A stretch of 64,000 bases of DNA from Hyalella azteca (taxonomy: Eukaryota; Arthropoda; Malacostraca; Amphipoda; Hyalellidae): NCBI RefSeq assembly GCF_000764305.2, contig NW_025931803.1, positions 28,352 through 92,351 of the forward strand. The letters are read 5' to 3'. Position numbers and translations under genes: made by a program. Below are positions 54,858 to 64,000 of the stretch, one piece after another. The stretch's first letter is position 1. Every line of letters begins with the position of its first letter. The notes under the pieces are model-generated. The model saw only the letters and a program-made list of their open reading frames with translations. It searched no databases and had not been told where the DNA came from.

Positions 54858-56704
54858 GTGAGTCAACTTTCGAAAACTTTGAGATACGCCCAGTATTGTT
54901 GTAAGTTGATCGTTATCTGAACTTCACGGAGTTCATTTGGTTTCATCAAAATAAGCCTAATTTCGATAAAGCATAATTTGAGGCGCTCAGACGAAAGCGA
55001 ACAAATGCTATATATATTAATTTATAAAACTCTATTGAAGTTCCTATAAATGACAGATTACTACAGGCACATTGGGCATCTATATAAACGAATTGCCGAG
55101 TTTAAGCTTAATTTTAAGCACGAATTTGGACAAATAGATGCCGAAAAAGAGTCCAGGTGAAAATTGGGGGTTGTCTGTGAAGGATGCTATAAGACTGAAG
55201 ATAGCATTATATACACCGAGGTCTCCCCCGACGTCCAAGAGGCAGAGTTGACAGCTTACGTGTCATGGGAACACGAGCTCTCAGTGGGGTGGAAGCTTGT
55301 TGTCTATGACAGGCCAGGACGATTTAATATCTAGCAACCAATCGGCAGCTGACAAAAGGTTGTTATGTAGAATTAACGGTCAAAAGAGTATGTCGACTTG
55401 ACAGTAGCCCAGACTTTCTGAGTACCTGCTCTATTGTACTGACTTTGAAACAAAAGAATTAAATTTTTGTAAGAAGATTTATAAGGCAAAAGATAAGGAA
55501 TTATACTTTTACTACCTCACGATAGTCATTGAAAACTATGTTGCATTTCAGAACATAAACATTCGGTTGGTTCCCGCAAAGGCCATCCTGAAAGTGATTT
55601 ATTCTATGCAACCGTTTAAATTATAAGGGCGAATTTCTAGAGAAGTACAATCACTACTAAATTAAAAAGGTGTTAGGGATGAAGTGCTTAATTTTTTCGA
55701 ATATTTCAAGCTTGTCCCAAATTTGACAGTACAAAAAGCAATTCTGAACGACTGCATTATTCATCTATTATTACAGCAACAATTTTTACCGCAATATTGT
55801 CATACTATTCCATAATGGATTAATTTACGTGTATTCGTCCTCGCATCTGTTTAAACAGTGCAATCATCAACCTGTTCCGGTGTCATCAACTGATGAGCAA
55901 AATGCACTTTATATCCGCCAGGGGATTTGATTTATTCGCAATAACCACAGGAGCCGCTAAGCGCTCTAAAGGTGATATAGTTCTTCATAACAAGTCCATC
56001 AATTACACTATGATGCCCAGTTTTTACCTCCATCTCTAACCGTGGCGCCATTATCGCTAAAATTTTCTTGGATCCTTCGTTGTGCGAGGATTTGTAAATC
56101 CCGGTTTGCAACGGCATTTAAGTTAATGGCGGAATTCGGGTCGGAATGTTCACTTTTCGAGTTATAAATTATTGGTGAGTGCATCAGGTTTTTCATAATT
56201 TTGCACTAATTCTTTAAAAAAGTTCTCTACCAGTTATATTCAAAGTATCACTCAAACAGAAATGAAATAATGGATAACATTACTACATATTGTTCTATAC
56301 CTGATCTAATGTTAGCTCATCGTCTACCTCAAACATGCAATCAAACTTAATAAGCGACGGACAATTGAGGGCGTAGATATATCAACAATTTTCAGGATAG
56401 TTTGATGATGCGCGGCTGCCTTCTCGTGCAGATAAAAACTATACATAAATGAAATGGCGATGAATATGTAAACAAATAAATGCCACGGGGTGCGGTTATT
56501 ATACAACCGAAAGTATATCACAGCGTGGGTGTGTCCTCGAGTTATTCGCCCCCTTACCGAACATCCATTGAATCAGTGCACTGATAGATAGTCATTGCGG
56601 TACTCAAGCTCAATAATTACACGGGATTTTTATAGGTCAAATACAAACAAAAAATATATATTCTGTTATGATACGGCAACTTAAGTTCCAAGCTTCACTG
56701 CTAC
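54858..56704. other. No gene seen
   Basis: AT-rich; a GC-richer patch at 55220-55330 is open on plus (TEVSPDVQEAELTAYVSW) but has no recognisable family or splice context. Confidence 0.5.
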
Positions 56705-56940
56705 ACGTAAACAACTCGTAATTTCTTCAAGCAATTGTCGGAGCCGAGACGCTGCCCAGCCGCGGAGCAGCTGGCGATTTTTCATCTCAGGAAATGGGTC
56801 CGATTCTTGGTCGGCAAAAATGTAGAGTCGATTAGGGTCTACAGATCTTCAATGGACTCCTGCCGAAATGCTTCAAGAGATTCGGGGAGCTCGTTAAACT
56901 TGCCCTCTAGAGCAGCGATAACCTTAATATTAGATTAACA
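56705..56940 (-). pseudogene. Unidentified coding-like segment with a frame break
   Basis: Minus strand reads VIAALEGKFNELPESLEAF and RQESIEDL, then TAG; a one-base shift near 56850 restores an open frame: SVDPNRLYIFADQESDPFPE, MKNRQLLRGWAASRLRQLLE, EITSC. Both halves have protein-like composition and are GC-richer than their surroundings. The break could be decay, a sequencing error, or a splice site (GTAGAC falls at the break). I do not recognise the family. The plus strand is also open for 67 codons here, so strand is not certain. Confidence 0.35.
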
Positions 56941-57825
56941 ATGAGACAAGGCAATGCATATTATTGTTGAAAATTTTGTTAATTTATAAAATATGAATAA
57001 ATAAAAAACAAAATCCTAGTAATTTGTACTGAAATTAGAGAAAGACGTATGATGTCCAATGTAAATGTTAGATTAAATAATTTTCTGCGAAGCGACAAAG
57101 ATGAAGTTAACTACAGAAATAATTTTTTTCTAATCCTCCAAATTTCGGTATTTGGTTTGGAAATATACATTTTGTGCAGAACGATCATACTTAGTTACTT
57201 AGTTATTTTTTATGTCAACCCTATCAAACTTGTAGATTCAATAGAAAAAGAACCCTGAGTATTTATAGATTCATTAGTGTATGTACTTGACGATCAACGG
57301 TTATAGCTATTCAATCAATAGGAAATACGGAGCGAAATACTCAAGAGAATCTAATGCTAATAAACTTCTTAGGCACAGGGCACATACAAAAACACATTCA
57401 CCGACTTCAAGCTCATAAGCCATTCAGTAGTCAAGTTTGCATATAATATATATATTAACAAATTTCGCCACATGCAAACTAATTCAAACTTTCAATCAGG
57501 TAACGTTGATTATAAAATTCTAGCCATCTCAATCAAAGTAACGACGATAAAAAAATTTGTGGCCATTTTTCATGATGTCAAGACGTTACGTGACCTGTCA
57601 ACGCTCACACGTCTAGGCGGGATCATAATTTGATTTCAGGTCGAGAACCTAAAAACCTATACGTCACAAAGGTACATATAAGATTCGAAATAATACTTCG
57701 CGATAGAATGGTTGAGTTTGCAGATGCCAGGAACCTAATTTGTTCTGTAAGCATACATGGGCTCGAAATCAAATAATATAGTACCCAAGTTTTTCCAGCT
57801 CGATTTTCTCGCCCAATTCATTAAA

Positions 57826-58065
57826 CGGTTAGAAAAGCTGTAATTGCAGCAGTTCCATCAGACATATCATCAAGCCCTCTTCACAAAACTTTACAAACGA
57901 AGGTGGGCTATCAATTGAATATGGAGTGGCCACCGATAAACCACTAATAATTTTTCCAAGAAAACGCTGCAAGAAGAGCTCCTGCAAGAGCCTGAGGCAT
58001 CGCCGGTCAGAGGCTGCCGCTTCAGCTCGAGAGTCGCCTTGCCCGGTGAATTGTTCATGCCGGCA
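57826..58065 (-). CDS. Unidentified open frame, possible terminal exon
   Basis: Starting after an AACAG acceptor at about 58066, the minus strand is open for some 80 codons without ATG near the start: ACRHEQFTGQGDSRAEAAAS, DRRCLRLLQELFLQRFLG, then FVKFCEEGLMICLMELLQ and TAA. The first half is GC-rich and helix-like. It adjoins the 79-bp array, which may derive from a neighbouring exon. No family recognised. Confidence 0.3.
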
Positions 58066-58089
58066 GGCCTGTTTTATTCAGCCAACATC

Positions 58090-58760
58090 ACCAGCTCCTC
58101 TCGCAGCTTTTATCCAGCCTTCGGCATCCTCCACTCGCTGGGTAGAACGCACCTAGAAGAAGTGCTTCGCCAGTTTCTTTCGTAGCTTTTATCCGACCTC
58201 CTTCACTTCGCTGCGTGGAACGCTCCCAGAAGAAGTGGTTCGCTAGATCCTCTTTCAGCTTTTATCCAGCTTTCGACCTCCTCCACTCGGTGGGTGGAAC
58301 GCTCCCAGAAGAAGTGGTTCGCTAGATCCTCTTCCAGCTTTTATCCAGCATTCGGCCTCCTCCACTCGCTGGGTAGAACGCACCCAGAAAAAGTGGTTCG
58401 CGAGTTTCTTTCGCAGCTTATATCCAGCCTTCGAGTTCCCCCACTCGCTGGGTAGAACGCACCCAGAAAAAGTGGTTCACCAGTTCTTTCCGCAGCTTAT
58501 TTCCAGCCTTCGAGTTCCCCCACTCGCTGGGTAGAACGCACCCAGAAGAAGTGGTTCACCAGTTCCTTCCGCAGCTTATTTCCAGCCTTCGAGTTCCCCC
58601 ACTCGCTGGGTGGAACGCACCCAGAAAAAGTGGTTCGCGAGTTTCTTTCGCAGCTTTTATCCAGCGTTCGACCTCCTCCACTCGCTGGGTGGAAGGCATC
58701 CAGGATAAGTAGGTCGCCAGTTTCTCTCGCAGCTTTAATCCTTCTCTCTTATTATAATAC
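58090..58760 (-). repeat. ~79-bp GC-rich array, probably exon-derived
   Basis: Nine units. On the minus strand single units read KLREKLATYLSW and RSTQRVEEVERWIKAA, but the unit is 78-80 bp, so the frame is not kept from unit to unit and stops appear. Confidence 0.85.
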
Positions 58761-58789
58761 GTGCCTTTTCGATCAAAATTAACCAAATA

Positions 58790-60799
58790 TCTTAAATTGA
58801 CTTTAAAACACTTGAAAACACTTATTCTACCATCTGGAAATCATCAAATAGACTTTTCAGGGCAATATAGTGTCGCTTTCGATGTTAACAGTTCAGTTAT
58901 TTTAGCGACTGCATCCGTGACTAACTATTAAATTCAACAATGATAATCACTATACAAACTAATTACGTGTTATCAAAAGAAAAATTGAAGGGCCAGGGCA
59001 ATAGGAGACCTATCCGTTAAGCTCATGCTGGGAATTGTAACCAGAAACAATTCATGAATCATTCTTAATGTCTCTCATATTAAGAGATCGATCCATTCAT
59101 GTAAATCCGACGATAGATTAGAAGATTAACAGAAGCCTAAGTGACTAGTAGATAAACTACAATGGTTCATCGCTCCATGATCGACCGCCCCTGCACCACT
59201 ACCGATGGCGAGAAGCAAGCAACAGCATCGTGCATCAGGTGGCCCAAATGAGGGCGGATGAGCGATAGTCAGAAGCGGCACTCTATCGTGGCCTGGGACT
59301 GCTACGTCCGAAACAAATACTAAGAAAACTAAGAATAGTTGTGAATTTAACTGCTGACATATCAAGATTTCAGATTACCGATCAAAAATGTATTCTACCA
59401 ATATTTTGTAAAGAATTATTAATATAAAATATAATAAAGTGAATCTTATGAATGTATTATTTAGTTATTTACCTCAAGGTTGTCATATTTTGTCTGGAAA
59501 TATACCGAAAATTTTGTTGTCTCCAGTTTTTTTAAGCATTGTAAATTGAAAGCATCTACCGTGATTTACCAGAGAGGATTTGCTCTATTTATTTTTCAAT
59601 GTAAACCCACTATGCAACAGGCGACAGGGTTACTCTGTATACGAGACGCGCTGTAATGGGTGCATACCATGGAAATATTAAGTCTCTTTGGGGTGAAAGC
59701 TTTCATCGAGTAAGAGCTCGCGGCTCCCACCTCTAGCGCAAGAACAATGCATTGAAATTCAGTGTAACAACACGTTAAATGTACCGTATAACAAAACTCT
59801 ACGAAAGGAGTCACTATAATAAGAAATTATAATAATAATAATAGTGGTGTCAACATTGACTAGGCCGTTAGACCTGTAGCCGATTCTCAACATCGCAGAA
59901 CATTCACAGCTTGTTGCGGTCTCGAACACGCAACTCACGGCTCAAATTATGCTATGCTTAACCGCAAAGCAACCCCGCCAAAATTGAATTATAATAAATA
60001 AAATTTCAGATATGTTAACAACTAAGGAATAAATTTTATATACTGATAAATTAAAAATGAAATGTCCACGTTTTCGCTTGGCAAAAATGTTGCTTATGGA
60101 CATTGACTGCATTTAACCTGAGATTACCAGTACCTGATAATTAATTAAAAATCGTTCTATGGAATTCACAAATAAAACAAATACCTTTGAAGTCTGTGGA
60201 AGATAAAGCTATTAAATCGAGCTAATGGAAAGAGTTTCCGCATATCTGGACTTTGAGGTCACGTGCGGGAAGAATTTAGAAAATTTTGAATTAAAAGCAA
60301 TTATTGCATTAGGCGCTTTAATGACGCACGCGCTTCAGAAGCGAGCGAGGAGGTCGAGTGATTGAATTACCGCGGAGGATTTACTAAGATTTACTTTTGA
60401 TGAAGGCGAGTGCGGCAAGATTAACTGCCTCCTAGATTCAGTGTTTGCGAAGGCTTCGCTGAATGGATGTTAGGCGAGTACAAACAAGATTCAGGATTAC
60501 TTCAGAGTAACGTGAAGAAAGATTTACGCAAAGCATGGGTTCATTTGAAAAAAAAAGGAATATGTAGTTGAATTTATTGTTAGAAAGTCACCATTCATTC
60601 GTCTATTTCTGCTTCGGAAATGATAACCGCGCATGGTAGCTCAGAGCAAAAATGTTTTTTTCAAACATTAATCGATGGTGCAAATAAATATTGGGCGGTT
60701 GATTAGAAAATTTGAAAATGGAATACACGCGCTGGCTTCCAATCATTTACAAATCAACCAGGCTTCAGAAGTGCTAGATATATTAAAAAATCCCGATAA
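58790..60799. other. No gene seen
   Basis: AT-rich apart from a GC-richer patch at 59160-59320 that may be a dispersed repeat; a SINE-like stretch lies at 59925-59985. Confidence 0.5.
59925..59985 (-). repeat. Possible tRNA-derived SINE remnant, second copy
   Basis: GTTGCGGTCTCGAACACGCAAC can pair like a T-arm, followed by GCTTAACCGCAAAGCAACC, similar to the sequence near 32435. Confidence 0.3.
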
Positions 60800-61050
60800 C
60801 ATTGAGTCGGAACACTTCAACAAACATTGAGTCGGAACACTTCAACAAACATTGAGTCGGAACACTTCAACAAACATTGAGTTGGATCACTTCAACAAAC
60901 ATTGCTGTCTCTTNTTGAGTCGGAACACTTCAACTGACATTTTTGTCGGAACACTTCAACAAACATTGAGTCGGAACACTTCAACAAACATTGAGTCGGA
61001 ACACTTCAACAAACATTGAGTCGGAACACTTCAACAAACATTGAGTCGGT
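60800..61050 (+). repeat. 25-bp minisatellite with adapter remnant
   Basis: Units CATTGAGTCGGAACACTTCA ACAAA, interrupted by CTGTCTCTT and N at 60905-60914. Confidence 0.95.
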
Positions 61051-61410
61051 CGCTTGAATTACGAACCTAACTTCAATGCAACATTAGACTACATGAAATT
61101 CGGTTAATGTTAGGCTTGGTAATTATAGGCTCATTAAATATCTCAAAATTAATCTTAAGAGTAGATCATGTCACGTTGACGAGCAAATAACTAAACTATT
61201 TGAAAGTCAGCCAAAATAGACTGAATGATAAGTTAAATAATCTTAACTTATGGCAACAGGCCATGGGCCTATTTCTTTAATGCCGACACTTCTATTCTAT
61301 TCTATTCTTCACATATGCTGATCTAAACTTGAACGATCAGGCTGATGCTAAGATTTTCTTATGATCCAGTCAGAAATTTGGCTCTTATTACGAAAACTCA
61401 AGAAATTAGA

Positions 61411-61546
61411 TCAGTACTCACTGCAATGAGTGACAAAAAGCGCATTTTCTCGTCCGTCAGTGGCGAGAAGTCACGGACGGACGTCACGGACGGACGGACA
61501 TGACGAGTACAATAGCGCAATTTTTCCATAAATGAGAAAATGTGCT
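61411..61546 (+). mobile_element. MITE-like element, copy 11
   Basis: Diverged copy (CTGCAATGAG palindrome broken, terminal TGTGCT). Confidence 0.7.
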
Positions 61547-61989
61547 AAAAATAGTGAATCATTCACGAGCAGGGAGCACGTGTATGACGTCACATGGCAA
61601 TATTGATCCGTTATAACTTTCACATAATATTAATCATATTTCACAAGCAACTTTATGAGTACATGGAAAGCGTAGGATGAATGGGGTTTAGTCTAATTAT
61701 AAACTGAACTCAATATTCATCAGATCTAATAGAGATAATTTTGAAACATAGAATCTGAACATTGAATAATACCAGTACTCATACCACAGTTTTTTTTCAT
61801 TTAAAATTTGGAGCAGGAAGTTGCGCCAGACAAAGAATATTGGCCGAGTTCCCAAATACGGACCGCGGACCGAGCGGGCAATCCCCTCAATGGGTTATAG
61901 CGTCCGCTAATTGCGTTAAGCGCGGAAACTCTGCCGCTTCGGCTTCCTTCTAATTACTTATATGAGATTTTGAAACTAGACTTCATGGC

Positions 61990-62290
61990 AGAATATTATT
62001 GGATTGCACAAAAGGTTAATGAAGGTTCAAAAGTCAATGGTATAATATTATTGGATTGCACAAAAGGTTAATGAAGGTTTAAAAGCCAATGGCATAATAT
62101 TATTGGATTGCACAAAAGGTTAATGAAGGTTTAAAAGCAAATGGCATAATATTATTGGATTGCACCGAAGGTTCAGGGGGGTTTAAAAGTCAATAGCAAA
62201 ATAATATTAGATTGCACAGAAGGTTCAGAAATCAAAAACACAACATTATTGCATTACACAAAAGGTTCAGGAAGGTTGAAAAGTAAATTC
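61990..62290 (+). repeat. ~55-bp minisatellite
   Basis: Units GCATAATATTATTGGATTGC ACAAAAGGTTAATGAAGG. Confidence 0.9.
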
Positions 62291-62639
62291 CAGGTTGTGA
62301 ATCGATTGCTTTAATGCACTGCCTTGCGCTGGCAAGATTGTCAATTCTCGCAAAAAATGTCTTATAAACTTATTGCTAATCTCGTTATTCGGGTGTAAAT
62401 ACGAATGATTTCAATAGTGACCAAAATATAACCAGAGATATCGATTAGCAAAGTAATTTCGAAAATAATACAGCGTTTTCACAAAAAAATTTTCAAGAGA
62501 GCAAAGAGTCCATATTGAGTCCTACGGTTAAACGCCTCAAGGATCGATGAAGTGTACAGTGTAAAAGTGTATTATCATTATTATTAGTGTAAAATGAAGG
62601 TTAAGGAGTATAAGGTGTAAAAGGAAGGTTGAGTATAGT

Positions 62640-62775
62640 GTATAGGAATACAAATAAGTTATTAATATAAAATACAGCGTGATGATTGTAGTATGTAGGA
62701 ATGTAAACAACTTACTGATGTAAAATGTAGCGTGATGATTACAGCATGTAGGAATGTTAACAACTTACTAATGTA
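62640..62775 (+). repeat. ~63-bp tandem repeat
   Basis: Two to three units of GTGATGATTGTAGTATGTAG GAATGTAAACAACTTACT. Confidence 0.75.
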
Positions 62776-63844
62776 CTTAAGCTCGCAAAGACGCTGACTA
62801 GAACAACGTGGTTGCATATCAATACATATTGTCTCTGGGGAAGTTCATGACAGTAAATAAAATAGAAAAGTTATTGAAATAATAATCACGAAATTAACGA
62901 CTCAATTGTTGATCCACGATTAAACTTATTAATCTGATTGTGTTAGTGCTTGCACCGACTGAGTGTTTAGCAATTGTTTTCATCCACCGAAACGTTCATA
63001 GTTTTCAAAGGCTCTTCGAATTTTAGCTAATTCATGTGGTTCAGAAAATTTCGCACGGGTCGATATCTAATTTTTGAACTTTTGCCATTGACGAAAAGTT
63101 GCCTAACCTTTAGAATATAATTCGTTCTGCTTACGGAGACCAAATACGATCGAGAAAATCTCTTATTAAGGAGAATACTGAAGAAACACAACTCCTCAAT
63201 TTTTTTAACGTATCTTCGTTGAAAGCATCCATAATTACTATTTTATTGAATGTATTTTTATAAGAAAACAAGAAACAATGCTACACATCATGCAAACGGC
63301 ACTCAAATTAATCCCAGTGACTAATAATCTACATTATTTAAGCTTCGAAGGAGAATTACACCACATATTTATAAAAGACCAATTTTCAGTTCTCATTTCC
63401 AAGTATTTAATTAAGTTTAATGTTTCTCCAGGAATGATTCACAACCCTGACAATAAATCGATAGATTAGGCTACATTGTTTCACCAAATTTTGAATTCAA
63501 TTACCTTTTGCAAATTTAGCCTCTAAACAGCGCAAAATTAACCTTAAATGAATTCATCACACAATTGATAACCTTATCGTAAAATAATCAAGTAGTGTTT
63601 AATTACTTGACTTAATTCTGATGATATAATTTGAGAAATACTAGCAATTCAGCAGTCACACTGAACGTTCAAATCTGGAATTTTCAGTCTCAGAAATTTA
63701 TGATAATTATGACAATGAAAGGATAAATTCAGTTACTCTAATCTGTTTTTATTTCATTTAAGTTAACGAAAATAAGCGAAGAGAAAATGCGAGCGCGAGC
63801 TGCGTTCCAGCGCCCTCCTCTTGTCTGCATAATGGAGGAGACAG
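62776..63844. other. No gene seen
   Basis: AT-rich; nothing recognised. Confidence 0.5.
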
Positions 63845-64000
63845 CGGAGCAGCGTTAGCGCATCACAGAGCCGTGACCGTCATCATCATGGAGCAGCGTT
63901 AGCGCATCACAGAGCCGTGACCGTCATCATCAAGGAGCAGCGTTAGCGCATCACAGAGCCGTGACCGTCATCATCATGGAGCAGCGTTAGCGCATCACAG
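63845..64000 (+). repeat. ~43-bp minisatellite at window end
   Basis: Units GGAGCAGCGTTAGCGCATCA CAGAGCCGTGACCGTCATCATCAT; it runs off the window. Confidence 0.92.

Noticed and set aside
55190..55335. Retroelement-like plus frame TEVSPDVQEAELTAYVSW
   Set aside because: No reverse transcriptase, protease or gag motif around it.

Overview
This is animal nuclear DNA: AT-rich, intron-rich, with short GC-richer exons, GT/AG splice sites and many minisatellites. The gene set and the style of intron and repeat suggest a crustacean, possibly an amphipod-like malacostracan. That assignment is inference; nothing in the window names a species. There are no bacterial or phage genes, no CRISPR array and no rRNA.

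Four genes can be supported by joining exons in phase. (1) Plus strand, 7468-28930: glutamine:fructose-6-phosphate aminotransferase (GFPT/GFAT), the entry enzyme of the hexosamine pathway that makes UDP-GlcNAc. Ten coding exons are recognisable. The first (MCG) exon, the exon carrying the CGTSYH-type sugar-isomerase motif and the C-terminal exons are not visible, and exon 5 lies upstream of exon 4. (2) Plus strand, 32702-42987: a POMGNT1-like type II membrane glycosyltransferase (ILEI-type stem plus GNT-I-like catalytic domain). It runs from a membrane-anchor first exon to a stop codon and an AATAAA; one exon is missing and one is cut short. (3) Minus strand, 43851-45681: a CCDC92-like coiled-coil protein in three exons, tail-to-tail with gene 2. 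(4) Minus strand, 50361-51625: the last two exons of a probable glycosyltransferase family 92 (DUF23-like) protein. Weaker coding-like islands without a name lie at 3250-3345, 56705-56940 and 57826-58065 (all minus).

The rest is introns and intergenic DNA, rich in tandem repeats (units about 18 to 105 bp) and at least three dispersed repeat families. The clearest is a ~140 bp MITE-like element (11 copies or fragments) whose ends carry AGCGCATTTTCTC in inverted orientation and whose middle holds ACTCACTGCAGTGAGT. One copy sits in one half of a tandem duplication whose other half preserves the empty site.

Two observations stand out. First, many minisatellites begin exactly at exon-intron junctions, so the repeat unit includes a splice acceptor or donor plus some exon bases; this recurs in three unrelated genes. 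Second, the assembly is damaged at these arrays. Nextera mosaic-end sequence, including a full mate-pair junction, is embedded in the contig, single N bases mark joins, block 10650-14140 appears to be an alternative copy of parts of 16290-22140, and several GFPT and POMGNT1 exons are misplaced or lost beside arrays. Gene models here should be rebuilt from transcripts or long reads.
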